Source of the DNA: Bin18 sp965242795
GTDB lineage: Bacteria; Desulfobacterota; Binatia; Bin18
Direction of reading: 5' to 3'
Assembly (NCBI GenBank): GCA_965242795.1
Contig: OZ251505.1
Coordinates: forward strand, 2,728,001 to 2,792,000
DNA length: 64,000 bases
Of this stretch, positions 16,938 through 26,421 are shown in pieces. The translations under genes and the position numbers were made by a program. Positions within the stretch are counted from its first letter, which is position 1. The number at the start of each line of letters is the position of its first letter. The notes under the pieces were generated by a model. It was not told the origin of the DNA. It did no database searches and saw nothing but the letters and a program-made list of their open reading frames with translations.

Positions 16938-18386
16938 TCAGTCTCGCCGCGGCTCGGAGCCGTTCCGTGTCGCCCGGCCGTAGAGGTCTTCCAGACGCTC
17001 GATGTCGTCCTCGTCGAGATAGTCGCCGGTCTGTACTTCGATCAGGACGAGTTCCGTCGTTCCGGGGTTGTGGAGCCGGTGGACCGCGCCGACCGGAATG
17101 TAGGTGGACTCGTTCTCGTGGAGCAGGAACGTATCTTCGCCGCGCGTGATCTGGGCGACGCCTTTGACAAGGACCCAGTGTTCGGCCCGGTGGCGGTGTT
17201 TTTGCAGGCTGAGCGCCGCGCCCGGCTTGACGCCGATCCGCTTGACCTGAAACCCGTCCCCCGTGTCGATGGTGTCGGTCCACCCCCACGGGCGCGGAAT
17301 CCGGCGATGCATCTCTCCGCGCCCGTTCCAGGCTTCCTCGAATTTCGTTCCGACTTCCTTGATCGCCTCCGTCTCGTCGCTGTGCGCCACCAGCACTGCA
17401 TCCGGCGTGTCGACGATCATCAAGTCCCGCGTCCCGACGGCCACGACCGGACGGTGCGGCGCGTGGATGTAGGTGTTCTCGGCCCGATGGACGACTCCCT
17501 TCCCGTCCACGCGGTTGCGGGCGGCGTCGGGCGGCGTCATCTCGGCCACGGTCTGCCAGTTGCCGACGTCGCTCCACCGGCCCGGAAAGGGGACGACGGC
17601 CACGTCGTCGTGGTGCTCCATGACGGCGTAGTCGATGCTCTGCGAACGGCAGGCGGTGAAGGCCGCAACGTCCGGGCGGGTGAACTCGAAGCCGTTGGAT
17701 AGCGTTTCGCGCTGCGCCGTCTCCATTGCCGTTTCGATGGAGGTGAGGATGTCGTTCGCATGGCGGGCAAGCGCACGGCGCAACGTATCCGCGCGGGTGA
17801 GAAAAATGCCGGTGTTCCAGAAGACGGCGTCTTGCAACGCCAATTCCTGCGCGCGGGCGGCATCCGGTTTTTCGATGAATTGCTCGACCGTGAAGCTGTG
17901 GGCGTCACGCTGCGGCCCGGGCACGATGTAGCCATAGGTAGTGGTGGGAGAGGCCGGAGGAACGCCGAAGGTGACGACCGCCCCCGCCTGTGCGGTCGGT
18001 ACGCCGTGCCGGACCGTCGTGACGAACTGCTCGCGGTCGGGGATGTGATGGTCCGCGGGACAGAACAGCAGCACGGCGTCGGGCGGGAGCTCTCGGATCG
18101 CGTGCAGCGCAGCCAAGCCCATTGCCGGGGCGGTGTTGCGGCCCGCGGGTTCGAGCAGAATGGGACCGGACGTCCCGGCGCGGTGGAGCGCATCGGTCAC
18201 CAGAAAGCGGTGATCTTCCGCGGCGACCGTGATGACCCGGTCGTGCAAGTCGCGGACGCGTTCCAGCGTCAACTGCAACAGGTTTTTGTCTTCGATCAGG
18301 GAGACGAACTGTTTGGGGAAATGCTTGCGCGACAATGGCCAGAGCCGCGTGCCCGAACCGCCACAGAGAACAACCGGGATAATCAT
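16938..18386 (-). CDS. manC: Mannose-1-phosphate guanylyltransferase / mannose-6-phosphate isomerase
   Basis: 482 aa, full-length bifunctional ManC/AlgA type. The N-terminal nucleotidyltransferase has VVLCGGSGTRLWPLSRKHFPKQF (the pyrophosphorylase signature), FIEKPDAARA and WSDVGNWQ. The C-terminal cupin (about residues 350-470) has PWGWTDTIDTGDGFQVKRIGVKPGAALSLQKHRHRAEHW, metal-binding His/Glu of the isomerase, and STYIPVGAVHRLHNPG. It makes GDP-mannose for polysaccharide. It follows the glycosyltransferase/GtrA gene on the same strand with only 43 bp between, occupied by a 14-base homopolymer and no obvious Shine-Dalgarno. Confidence 0.95.
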   Translation of the reverse strand: MIIPVVLCGGSGTRLWPLSRKHFPKQFVSLIEDKNLLQLTLERVRDLHDRVITVAAEDHRFLVTDALHRAGTSGPILLEPAGRNTAPAMGLAALHAIRELPPDAVLLFCPADHHIPDREQFVTTVRHGVPTAQAGAVVTFGVPPASPTTTYGYIVPGPQRDAHSFTVEQFIEKPDAARAQELALQDAVFWNTGIFLTRADTLRRALARHANDILTSIETAMETAQRETLSNGFEFTRPDVAAFTACRSQSIDYAVMEHHDDVAVVPFPGRWSDVGNWQTVAEMTPPDAARNRVDGKGVVHRAENTYIHAPHRPVVAVGTRDLMIVDTPDAVLVAHSDETEAIKEVGTKFEEAWNGRGEMHRRIPRPWGWTDTIDTGDGFQVKRIGVKPGAALSLQKHRHRAEHWVLVKGVAQITRGEDTFLLHENESTYIPVGAVHRLHNPGTTELVLIEVQTGDYLDEDDIERLEDLYGRATRNGSEPRRD

Positions 18387-18401
18387 AATAGAGAGAGCCG
18401 C

Positions 18402-18415
18402 GGGGGGGGGGGGGG
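18402..18415. repeat. 14-base G tract upstream of manC
   Basis: Uninterrupted run of 14 G on the plus strand (C on the coding strand), about 16 bases before the manC start codon. Tracts this long are prone to slippage. Confidence 0.85.
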
Positions 18416-18429
18416 AGTAAGGGGAGGCG

Positions 18430-19548
18430 CTACTCTGCGTAATCCGTCCCGCGGAACGTCCACGCGGAGTTCACTGTATAGTTGAGAAAGACCGCGGGGA
18501 CAATCCCGCAGCCTTGCAACAGCACGGGCGGCGCCTCTGCAAACAGCACGGAGAGCCCGACGAACGTGGTGTAGCTTAGCGACAGCGTCAGCAGCGAGAC
18601 GAGGTTGTAACGCAAACCCCGAATGCGTTTGCGGCCGCTCATCACACGGCCGGCGAAGGTCCAATAGTTATGCAGCAGGAAGTTCCACACGATCGACAGT
18701 TCGATAGCGATCGGCGAAGCGAGGAATTTGTGCAGGCCGAGTTCGAGCAACAGGTGGAACGAGCCGAGATTGACAAGCACGCCGCTGAGGCCGGTCAGGG
18801 CGAACTTGAGGAAGGTCCGATGTTCCGCCAGCCGGAGCCGCCAGAGGCTCAGGAACAGTTCCACGATACTGCCGGTGTCGAGTTTGGCTTCTCCGCGCTC
18901 ACGCTCGCGGAAGTAGATCGGTTCTTCGACGACCTGCGCGCCGGTGCGCAGCAGACGATGCAGCAACACGACCTGGAAGGCGTGGTTGCGTGCGGCGATA
19001 CCTTCCACCTTCGCCGCTCTGAGTGCAGACGCCCGGATCGCTTTGAAACCCGCGGTGCAATCGCGCACCCCGCGCACGCCGGCGACCCAGCGGGTCAGGC
19101 GGTTCCCCCAACGGGATAGTACCCGGCGCCCGACGGGCCAGCGGTCGTCGAGCGTGCCGCCGGTGACGTAACGGCTGCCGATGGCTACGTCCGCGCCGTC
19201 CCGGATGCGGGTGACGAGCCGGCCGGCGTCCGCAGGATCGTGGGAGAAGTCGGCGTCCATCTGCACGATCACGTCCGCGGCGAGAGCGTGGAGGGCGTGG
19301 GTCATGCCCCGCACGTAGGCTTGTCCGAACCCGCGGCGTGCGCCTTCGAGCAGGTGGACGCGGCCGTCCGTCGTGGCGAACTCCCGAACCAGACGGCCGG
19401 TACCGTCCGGGCTTTCGTCGTCCACGATCAGGAACGTGGTGTGTGGGTCCGGGTACAATTCGGTCAAACGCCGCAGGAGCGGCGTGACGTTGGGGGCTTC
19501 GTTGTAGGTCGGAATGACGAAGCACACGTTCATCGTCGGCTCGGTCAC
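18430..19548 (-). CDS. Polyprenol-phosphate glycosyltransferase fused to GtrA domain
   Basis: 372 aa. Residues about 8-230 are a family 2 glycosyltransferase of the dolichol-phosphate mannosyltransferase type: VIPTYNEAPNV, LIVDDESPDGTG, DVIVQMDADFSHDP (the D-x-D-like metal site), IGSRYVTGG, CTAGFKAIR and EEPIYFRERERGEAKL. Residues about 240-372 form a GtrA domain with four hydrophobic helices (FLKFALTGLSGVLVNLGSFHLLLE..., WNFLLHNYWTF, LNYTVNSAWTFRG). Such fusions charge a polyprenol phosphate with a sugar and are thought to help flip it. Upstream of manC, it fits GDP-mannose-dependent surface glycosylation. Confidence 0.92.
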   Translation of the reverse strand: MTEPTMNVCFVIPTYNEAPNVTPLLRRLTELYPDPHTTFLIVDDESPDGTGRLVREFATTDGRVHLLEGARRGFGQAYVRGMTHALHALAADVIVQMDADFSHDPADAGRLVTRIRDGADVAIGSRYVTGGTLDDRWPVGRRVLSRWGNRLTRWVAGVRGVRDCTAGFKAIRASALRAAKVEGIAARNHAFQVVLLHRLLRTGAQVVEEPIYFRERERGEAKLDTGSIVELFLSLWRLRLAEHRTFLKFALTGLSGVLVNLGSFHLLLELGLHKFLASPIAIELSIVWNFLLHNYWTFAGRVMSGRKRIRGLRYNLVSLLTLSLSYTTFVGLSVLFAEAPPVLLQGCGIVPAVFLNYTVNSAWTFRGTDYAE

Positions 19549-19741
19549 GGTTGCAGACTCTTTCTGACGCTCCCCGGTCCGGTCGGCTCGGCGTTGCAGA
19601 CTCGGATCATCCCGATTGCTCGACAGCCACGGCCGTTGCCGGCGACGTTGTGGTTCCGTCCGTCAATCCCTAATATCACGGCGCACGGAGGAAGCTATCC
19701 GGGGCGGACGCACCCACGGACACGAAACGAAGGGGATCGAT

Positions 19742-21391
19742 ATGGAGCCTTCTGCGCAGAACACGGAGCCCGCCGGGACGTTCACGACCGATGACGCCGC
19801 CCGGCAATTCGACGCCATCATCATCGGGGCCGGGATTGCCGGCCTCTATCAGTTGTACCGGCTGCGCGAGGCCGGCATGTCGGTCCGGGTATTCGAGACG
19901 GGGAGCGGGGTCGGCGGTACGTGGTATTGGAACCGCTATCCGGGCGCGCGCTTCGACTCCGAGAGTTACAGCTACGGCTACTCGTTCTCGGACGAACTCC
20001 TGCAGGAGTGGGACTGGAGCGAGCACTTTGCCGGCCAGCCGGAGACCGAACGTTACCTGAACCACGTCGCGGACAAGTTCGACCTGCGCCGGGACATCCA
20101 ATTCAATACCCGTGTGGCTGCGACGGCCTACGACGAGGCCGCGAACCGCTGGCAGGTGCGGACCGACGACGGACGGGTCGCGCAGGCGCGGTTTCTGATT
20201 ACCGCGATCGGCATCCTGTCCGCGCCGTTCATCCCCGACTTCGCGGGATGTGACAGTTTCGCCGGCGTCTCGTTCCATACCTCCCAGTGGCCCAAGACGC
20301 CGATCGACTTTTCCGACAAGCGGGTCGGCGTCATCGGGACGGGCGCGACCGCGGTGCAGCTCATTACGGAAATCGCCAAGAACGTCGGCCATCTGACCGT
20401 CTTTCAGCGCACGCCGAACTATTGCGCGCCGCTGCGCAACGGCCCGATCGATCCCGAGACGCAACAGGGCATCAAAGCCAGCTACCCGCAAATCTTTCGG
20501 AAGTGCCGGGAGACATTCGCCGGGTTTCTGCATGACTTCGACGAGCGCTCGGCGCTGGACATGACGCCCCAGGAACGGAACGCGCGCTACGAGGAGTTAT
20601 GGGCGCAGCCCGGCTTCGGAAAATGGTTGGGCAATTTCTCCGACATCATGACCGACCTGGACGCCAACGCCACGTTCACCGAGTTCGTACGCGACAAGAT
20701 CCGTGCGCGCGTCCACGACCCCGTCGTGGCCGAAAAGCTGGTGCCCAAGGATCACCCGTTCGGCACCAAGCGCGTGCCGCTGGAGAGCGGCTACTACGAA
20801 GCGTACAACCGGCCCAACGTCCTGCTGGTGGACCTCAACGAGACGCCGCTCGAACGCATCACGCCCAAGGGCGTCCGGACCAGCGACACCGAGCACGAGT
20901 TCGACGTTCTGATCTACGCGACGGGCTTCGACGCCGTCACCGGCGCGTTCAACCGGATCGACATCCGCGGGCCGGGCGGACAGGCGCTCAAGGACAAATG
21001 GGCCGACGGGCCGCGGACCTACCTCGGCATCCAGGTCGCCGGCTTTCCGAATCTGTTCACCCTGGTCGGGCCGCACAACGGCGCGACGTTCTGCAACCTG
21101 CCGCGCTGCATCGAGCAGAACGTCGAGTGGGTGACCGACTGCGTCCGCTACATGCGCACGCACGAGTACGCGCGCATCGCGGCCACCCCCGAGGCGGAAG
21201 ACGAATGGACGGACCACGTCAACGAGTTGGCCGAAGGCTCGCTCTTGTCCACGGTGGACAACTGGTTCGTGGGCGCCAACATCCCGGGCAAGAAGCGCTC
21301 GTTCCTGATGTACACCGGCGGGTCCCCGGCCTACCGCAAGAAGTGCGCGGATGTCGCGGCCAAGGGGTACGAGGGATTCACGTTGCAATAG
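19742..21391 (+). CDS. Baeyer-Villiger-type flavin-containing monooxygenase
   Basis: 549 aa class B flavoprotein monooxygenase. FAD-binding IIIGAGIAGLYQLYRLREAG, then GSGVGGTWYWNRYPGARFDSESYSY typical of cyclohexanone-monooxygenase relatives, the Baeyer-Villiger fingerprint FAGVSFHTSQWP (F-x-G-x-x-x-H-x-x-x-W-P), the NADPH-binding VGVIGTGATAVQLI, and IYATGFDAVTGAFNRIDI near the C-terminus. It inserts oxygen next to a carbonyl using NADPH and O2; the substrate is not predictable. ATG 19742 follows GAAGGGGAT. It is divergent from the glycosyltransferase gene with no visible partner. Confidence 0.92.
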   Translation: MEPSAQNTEPAGTFTTDDAARQFDAIIIGAGIAGLYQLYRLREAGMSVRVFETGSGVGGTWYWNRYPGARFDSESYSYGYSFSDELLQEWDWSEHFAGQPETERYLNHVADKFDLRRDIQFNTRVAATAYDEAANRWQVRTDDGRVAQARFLITAIGILSAPFIPDFAGCDSFAGVSFHTSQWPKTPIDFSDKRVGVIGTGATAVQLITEIAKNVGHLTVFQRTPNYCAPLRNGPIDPETQQGIKASYPQIFRKCRETFAGFLHDFDERSALDMTPQERNARYEELWAQPGFGKWLGNFSDIMTDLDANATFTEFVRDKIRARVHDPVVAEKLVPKDHPFGTKRVPLESGYYEAYNRPNVLLVDLNETPLERITPKGVRTSDTEHEFDVLIYATGFDAVTGAFNRIDIRGPGGQALKDKWADGPRTYLGIQVAGFPNLFTLVGPHNGATFCNLPRCIEQNVEWVTDCVRYMRTHEYARIAATPEAEDEWTDHVNELAEGSLLSTVDNWFVGANIPGKKRSFLMYTGGSPAYRKKCADVAAKGYEGFTLQ

Positions 21392-21424
21392 GGGCGGAGC
21401 GGCTGTCGCGCGCGTCCGGCAGGG

Positions 21425-21532
21425 TTAGCGGTAGGAGGCGATTCTCCAAGCGAAGAACGCGAAGAACGCGCATATTGTAGTGCCGATGCCGATAGCGATC
21501 CATTCGGCGAGTGTTACGTCCGCAAGACTCAT
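21425..21532 (-). CDS. Tiny single-span membrane protein (35 aa)
   Basis: ATG 21532 overlaps the stop of the preceding gene as ATGA (21529-21532), a translational-coupling arrangement. The product MSLADVTLAEWIAIGIGTTI... has one hydrophobic segment (about residues 11-29, ending FFAFFAW) and stops at TAA 21425-21427. No family is recognised. The overlap and the clean hydrophobic helix are the evidence. It is the last of a comEC-led chain of overlapping genes. Confidence 0.5.
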   Translation of the reverse strand: MSLADVTLAEWIAIGIGTTICAFFAFFAWRIASYR

Positions 21533-21774
21533 GGATTACCCCTCTCAGCCCGCTTGATGATCAAGCGAATTTTTATGTACTGTCGAATCCCCATAATCAT
21601 TATCACCAGTGTAGTAAACAGCCCTGACCCTGCCAATACCAACTTGACCAACGTCAGGTCGCCGATGATCAGACTCGCTGATCCGCCCCCAAAAGCGACG
21701 AAGAGCAGGACGAGGAGCTTCAAGACCTCCGTCTCGAACTTCAACCGTTCGGCAACCAGTTCCCTATCCGTCAT
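21529..21774 (-). CDS. Small two-span inner-membrane protein
   Basis: 81 aa. Two hydrophobic helices (about residues 18-40, VLKLLVLLFVAFGGGSASLIIG, and 44-64, LVKLVLAGSGLFTTLVIMIMG) are followed by a basic tail IRQYIKIRLIIKRAERG, so both ends are probably cytoplasmic. ATG 21774 lies inside the last codons of comEC (11-bp overlap) and the stop overlaps the next small gene. The function is unknown. Codon use is less GC-rich than in comEC. Confidence 0.65.
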   Translation of the reverse strand: MTDRELVAERLKFETEVLKLLVLLFVAFGGGSASLIIGDLTLVKLVLAGSGLFTTLVIMIMGIRQYIKIRLIIKRAERGNP

Positions 21775-24394
21775 TCTTTCCCTCCTGACGGGTGATTGCC
21801 ACCCGATAGCCGCGGCCGTCGCTCGTGATCGTCACCGCGCCCGCGGTGTCCGTCCGTAAGAGTTCGACGCCCTGCCGCTCATACCGCTTGACGACCTCCG
21901 GTGCCGGGAAGTCGAAGCGGTTGAGATGCCCCAGAGAGGCGACCGCGACGTCGGGCGACACCGCTTCGAGAAAACGCGGGCTGCTCGAAGTCTGGCTGCC
22001 GTGGTGCGGAACCTTGAGAATCTCGCTGTCGAGCGGTTCCCGTGCGGAAAGCAGCATGTCCTCCGCGGTCGTCTCGATGTCGCCGGTCAGGAGAATATCG
22101 ACATCGCCGTGACTGAGACGGAGGACGAGAGAAGAATTGTTCGTATCCAAGCCGGTCCGACCGCAGGGCGGATGCAGAACCTGGATACGGGCGCCGCCGA
22201 TCTTCGGCTCGGGTACGTCAGCGCCGCGGCAGAGCACGTGCGTTTCGATGCCGCGTTCGGTCAAGGTCTCGTCGAGTGCGGTAAAGCTCCGGCTCCCTTT
22301 CGACTGCTTGCCATTGGACCAGAACCCCGTGACACCGAAATGCCGGGCGAGAAACTCCAGTCCGCCGTAGTGATCGAGATGGGGGTGGGTGAGCACGAGC
22401 GTATCGACCCGGCCGATTTTCTTCTGCCACAGGAACGGGGCCAGAATGGCCTCGCCGGAGTCGAACGTTTGACTAAAGAATCCCCCGCCGTCGATGACCA
22501 TGACGGGCGAGCCGGGGAACTCGATCACCGTGGCATCGCCTTGGCCGACATCCAGAAACGTGACGCGCAACTCGGTCCGAAAGTACCGCTGCGCAATCCA
22601 ATATCCGCCGTCAAGCAGGATGGCGCCGAGAAGACAGGCGAGCACCGTCTTCCGTAACGCCGGCGGGTTGATGAGTGAAAAGAAGATCAACGTCATACAG
22701 AGGCCGTAGAACAAGGAGACCTCGAAGAGCGTGGGCGTAACGACATACGTCGCCGCATAGGGAAACGCCGCGAGGCTTTCGACCAGCCAGACCATGACCC
22801 AGATGATCCAGCCGGCCAGCTTCACGAGCAATGCCGCAGCCCATTTGTTCACTAACGCGACCGCGTCCCACCCCAGAATGACGTTCACGGCCAGGAACGC
22901 AGCCGCGACCAACCCCAGAACGACGACGATCTTCCTGACGGTTTGTCTCAAGAGTAGCGAGACTACTCCCGCTGCGACGAGGCCCGGAACAATCACGCCG
23001 CTCCCCAGCAGCGGAACGATCAGCAGGTTGGCCAGTAACCCGACGAACGACACGATGTGGAAATGAAACGCAACCAGCGGCAGACTGCCGGCCATCGCAC
23101 TCAGCGAGACCACGCAGAACAGGCGCAAGGGGCGCACGAGCCTTCTGGCCCAATATTGCTGCCACCATGCCTCGGTTTCTTCGGACGGCTCTTGTGCGGC
23201 ACGGAAACGGCGCAGGCCCACCAGGATGCCGAGGACCGCGGCGAACGACAGTTGAAACGACGCGTCGAAGACGGCCCCGGGCCAGAGGAAGCAGATAATC
23301 AGCGCGGCCAATGCCAAGCTGCGGATGCCCTCTTCCTTCTGGTCGAACAGGATTGCGCCCAGAAAGACGCAGGCCATCGTCACCGCGCGCCACGTCGATA
23401 CGCTGCCGCCGGCCAAGACGGCGTACACGAGCACGACCGGGACGGTGAGGACCGCGGCCAACTTGGGGACCGACCAGGCGATCAACAGATAGTGACTCCG
23501 TCCGAGCAGCCACCACCATATCTGATACGCGAGGAAGGCGACGGTCCCGACGTGGAGGCCCGAAATCGCCAGGACGTGGGCGGCCCCGACGCGCCGAAAA
23601 TCGTCCCGAACTTCCGGGCCGATACGGCTCTTGTCGCCGATGATGAGGGCGCGCAGCACAGCCGCTGGTGTGGACGCAAGTTGCCTGTCGAAGAAAGTGC
23701 CGATCATCCGGCGGGCGCGTTCGATCCGATGCCGGAGCCACGTTCCGCTTTCGCCGCATTCCTCAATGTCTTCGTCGTTCCAGAGGAAGGCCGTAACGTA
23801 GATGCCCCGCCGGGCCAGATAGCCCACGTGATCGAAACTGCCCGGCGTATGAAAATTACGCGGCGGACGGAGTTTGACCGTGAGGCGCAGCCGGTCGCCG
23901 TATTGCCAGCCGCCTTTCAGGTGCCGAACCGTCACGCGCACCTTGCCCACCGCGGGGCGCGGCTTTCCGTCCTGCCACACCCGTTCGGCTTCCAGGTGCA
24001 AGCGTGCGCGCGTCGGACTCCGCTCCGGCTCCCGATACAGCCAGCCTTCGAGGATGAATTTTTTCGGCAAGTCGAGCTGCCGCAGATGATGGACGGGAAA
24101 ATCCGGCGCGTGAACCTGCCGCACCATGACTCGGCCGGTGGCGAACGCGGCGCACAGCAGACACAGCAGCACGACCGGTCGCCAGCCGGACGTCCGCCAC
24201 GTCAGCACGCCCGCTCCGGCCAGAATCGCTCCGGCCAACGGCCAGACGAACGCGGACGTCCACTCCCAGCCGACTTGGCCGGCGAGAAAGGCCCCTGCCA
24301 GCAGCACGAGGAACGCCTGTCGGAGCAGGGCGTCGAGTCGGATACCGGCGGCGGTCAGGACAACGGACGGGCGGCGGGACGGACGCTCGGACAT
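21764..24394 (-). CDS. comEC: ComEC/Rec2-type DNA internalisation protein
   Basis: 876 aa. N-terminal hydrophobic segments plus an OB-like DUF4131 region (RLHLEAERVWQDGKPRPAVGKVRVTVR), then the multi-span Competence domain (RALIIGDKSRIGPEVRDDFRRVGAAHVLAISGLHVG is its strongly conserved entry motif), and a C-terminal metallo-beta-lactamase domain with FLDVGQGDATVIEFPG, VLTHPHLDHYGGL and VPHHGSQTSS. ComEC forms the inner-membrane channel for transforming single-stranded DNA, and the MBL domain may degrade the non-transported strand. It begins 28 bp after uvrC. The full domain set is intact, unlike in many non-competent genomes. Confidence 0.94.
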   Translation of the reverse strand: MSERPSRRPSVVLTAAGIRLDALLRQAFLVLLAGAFLAGQVGWEWTSAFVWPLAGAILAGAGVLTWRTSGWRPVVLLCLLCAAFATGRVMVRQVHAPDFPVHHLRQLDLPKKFILEGWLYREPERSPTRARLHLEAERVWQDGKPRPAVGKVRVTVRHLKGGWQYGDRLRLTVKLRPPRNFHTPGSFDHVGYLARRGIYVTAFLWNDEDIEECGESGTWLRHRIERARRMIGTFFDRQLASTPAAVLRALIIGDKSRIGPEVRDDFRRVGAAHVLAISGLHVGTVAFLAYQIWWWLLGRSHYLLIAWSVPKLAAVLTVPVVLVYAVLAGGSVSTWRAVTMACVFLGAILFDQKEEGIRSLALAALIICFLWPGAVFDASFQLSFAAVLGILVGLRRFRAAQEPSEETEAWWQQYWARRLVRPLRLFCVVSLSAMAGSLPLVAFHFHIVSFVGLLANLLIVPLLGSGVIVPGLVAAGVVSLLLRQTVRKIVVVLGLVAAAFLAVNVILGWDAVALVNKWAAALLVKLAGWIIWVMVWLVESLAAFPYAATYVVTPTLFEVSLFYGLCMTLIFFSLINPPALRKTVLACLLGAILLDGGYWIAQRYFRTELRVTFLDVGQGDATVIEFPGSPVMVIDGGGFFSQTFDSGEAILAPFLWQKKIGRVDTLVLTHPHLDHYGGLEFLARHFGVTGFWSNGKQSKGSRSFTALDETLTERGIETHVLCRGADVPEPKIGGARIQVLHPPCGRTGLDTNNSSLVLRLSHGDVDILLTGDIETTAEDMLLSAREPLDSEILKVPHHGSQTSSSPRFLEAVSPDVAVASLGHLNRFDFPAPEVVKRYERQGVELLRTDTAGAVTITSDGRGYRVAITRQEGKNDG

Positions 24395-24422
24395 GGCCGC
24401 GGCGCGAACGGAAGGCGAGCGG

Positions 24423-26288
24423 TCACGCCGGCGGCGGGACGGTACGCAAATGCCGGTGAATCTCTTCCGCCAGCGCCGGGGTGATTCCGCTCACTTGGCC
24501 GAGTTCGTCCGGCGCCGCGGCGCGCACGCGTTTCAGGCTCCCGAAATGCCGCAGCAGGGCTTTGCGTTTGGCGGGGCCGACGCCGCGGATGCTATCCAGC
24601 GGCGAGCCGAGCCGCTCTTTGGCGCGCAGGCTCCGGTGGTAGGTGATCGCAAAACGGTGCGCCTCGTCACGCACGCGCTGCAACAGGAATAGCGCGGTCG
24701 CGTTGGGTTTGAGGACGACCGGATTCTTGCGGCCGGGCAGGAATACGCGCTCCGACGAGCGGGCGACTTCTTCGGCAAACGGGGCGCGCTCGGTCCGCAT
24801 CTTGGCGAGGCCGATCACGTCGACTTCGTCGATCGTCAACTCGCGCAGCACCTCGACCGCGACCCCGAGCTGGCCCTTGCCGCCGTCCACGACCAGCAGG
24901 TCGGGCAGGTCGTGCTCGGCCACGGCGCGTTGGTAGCGCCGCATCAGGACCTCGTACATCATGCGGAAGTCGTCCGCGCCCTCGACCGTCTTGATGCGGA
25001 AGCGGCGGTAACGCTGCTTGTCCGGCTCGCACTCGTCGAAGACGACCATCGAGCCCACCGCCAGATTGCCCTGGATGTTCGAGATGTCGAAGCACTCGAT
25101 GCGCTTCGGCGCGTTGCGCAGGCGCAGGGCGCGGCGCAGGCTGTCCAGCGTCTTTTCCTTGTGCTCCTCGCCGCGCCGTTTCTCGACGAAACTGTGGCGG
25201 GCGTTCTCTTCCGCCATTTCCACCAGGCGGAGTTTGTCCCCGCGCCGGGGGCGGGTGATGCCGACCTTCTTCCCCTTGCGTTCGGACAGGACTTCGCTGC
25301 GCACCGCGGCGTCTTCGAGCGGGAAGGGCAGCAGGACTTCGTCCGGAACGAACCGGCGGCCCTGATAGAACTGGCTGAGCAGTTCGGCGAGCACCTCGTC
25401 GTCGGGAAATTCGTTGTCGTCGAAGCCGTAGCCCTGGTTGCCGACCAGCTTGCCGCTGCGCACGAACAGGACCTGGACTTCGATCAGCCCGCCCTCGCGG
25501 TACAGGCCGAAGACGTCCTGATCGGCGCCGAGCGGGGTGGCGACCTGCTGTTTTTCCGCGGTCTTGGTCACCGCCCGGATCTGGTCGCGCAGCCGCGCCG
25601 CGGCCTCGAAACGCAGCGCCTCGGCCGCGGTGGCCATGCGCGCTTCGAGTTCATCGACGAGTTGCGTGCTCTTGCCTTCGAGCAGCAGCAGCGCGTTCTT
25701 GATCTGGGAACGGTAGTCGGCGGGATCGACCGGCAGCGTGCACGGCCCCAGGCAGCGCTTGATCTGATATTCCAGGCACGGCCGGGTGCGGTTGCGGAAC
25801 ACGCCGTCCGAACACGTCCGCAGCGGAAAGACCTTGCGGATGGTTTCCAGCGTGTCCTGGACCGCGGCGCTCGAATGGAACGGCCCGAGATATTTGGCGC
25901 CGTCTTTGACTACCTTGCGCGTCAGCAGCAGCCGCGGCCACGTATCCCCCTGCGTCAGCTTGACGTGCCAGTACGAGGAATCGTCCTTGAGCCGGATGTT
26001 GTAGCGGGGCTTGAACTGCTTGATCAGCGTGTCTTCGAGCAACAACGCCTCTTTTTCGTTCCGGGTGACCAGCGCCTCCACGTCATGCACCCGGGCGAGC
26101 AGGAACCGGACGTGCGGGCGCCCGTCCCCGCCGCGGGCGTACTGCCGGACCCGGGCGCGGAGGTTCTTCGCCTTTCCGATGTAGATGACCGTCCCGTTCT
26201 TGTCCGTGAATTTATAGACGCCGGGGGCGGTGGGCAGGGTCGCCAGCCTGGTTTCGAGTCCCGTGGGCGGGGTGTCGGCGGGTTCCAC
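24423..26288 (-). CDS. uvrC: Excinuclease ABC subunit C
   Basis: 621 aa from GTG 26288. The N-terminal GIY-YIG nuclease is PTAPGVYKFTDKNGTVIYIGKAKNLRARVRQY. The UvrB-interacting UVR motif region is STQLVDELEARMATAAEALRFEAAARLRDQI. The RNase H-like 5' nuclease has RIECFDISNIQGNLAVGSMVVFDECEP, LLVDGGKGQLG and RDEAHRFAITYHR. The C-terminal double helix-hairpin-helix has LDSIRGVGPAKRKALLRHFGS. UvrC makes both incisions in nucleotide-excision repair. It is full length and lies between comEA and comEC on the minus strand. Confidence 0.97.
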   Translation of the reverse strand: MEPADTPPTGLETRLATLPTAPGVYKFTDKNGTVIYIGKAKNLRARVRQYARGGDGRPHVRFLLARVHDVEALVTRNEKEALLLEDTLIKQFKPRYNIRLKDDSSYWHVKLTQGDTWPRLLLTRKVVKDGAKYLGPFHSSAAVQDTLETIRKVFPLRTCSDGVFRNRTRPCLEYQIKRCLGPCTLPVDPADYRSQIKNALLLLEGKSTQLVDELEARMATAAEALRFEAAARLRDQIRAVTKTAEKQQVATPLGADQDVFGLYREGGLIEVQVLFVRSGKLVGNQGYGFDDNEFPDDEVLAELLSQFYQGRRFVPDEVLLPFPLEDAAVRSEVLSERKGKKVGITRPRRGDKLRLVEMAEENARHSFVEKRRGEEHKEKTLDSLRRALRLRNAPKRIECFDISNIQGNLAVGSMVVFDECEPDKQRYRRFRIKTVEGADDFRMMYEVLMRRYQRAVAEHDLPDLLVVDGGKGQLGVAVEVLRELTIDEVDVIGLAKMRTERAPFAEEVARSSERVFLPGRKNPVVLKPNATALFLLQRVRDEAHRFAITYHRSLRAKERLGSPLDSIRGVGPAKRKALLRHFGSLKRVRAAAPDELGQVSGITPALAEEIHRHLRTVPPPA

Positions 26289-26308
26289 TCGCGTCCTCGT
26301 AATGCAGA

Positions 26309-26334
26309 AAGAGCGGCCCCGCGGGGCCGCTCTT
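26309..26334. terminator. Palindrome between comEA and uvrC
   Basis: A perfect 26-bp palindrome centred at 26321/26322 (arms AAGAGCGGCCCC and GGGGCCGCTCTT). On the minus strand it is followed by only a short TTTCT, so it would be a weak intrinsic terminator after comEA, or an attenuator before uvrC. Confidence 0.45.
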
Positions 26335-26421
26335 CGTCTCTGCTCCGGTCGGCGTCCCCCGGAGCGTTGCGGGTCCGCGGGACGCCGACGTTTCAGCCCC
26401 GCGGTCCGGTGTCGGTCGCCG

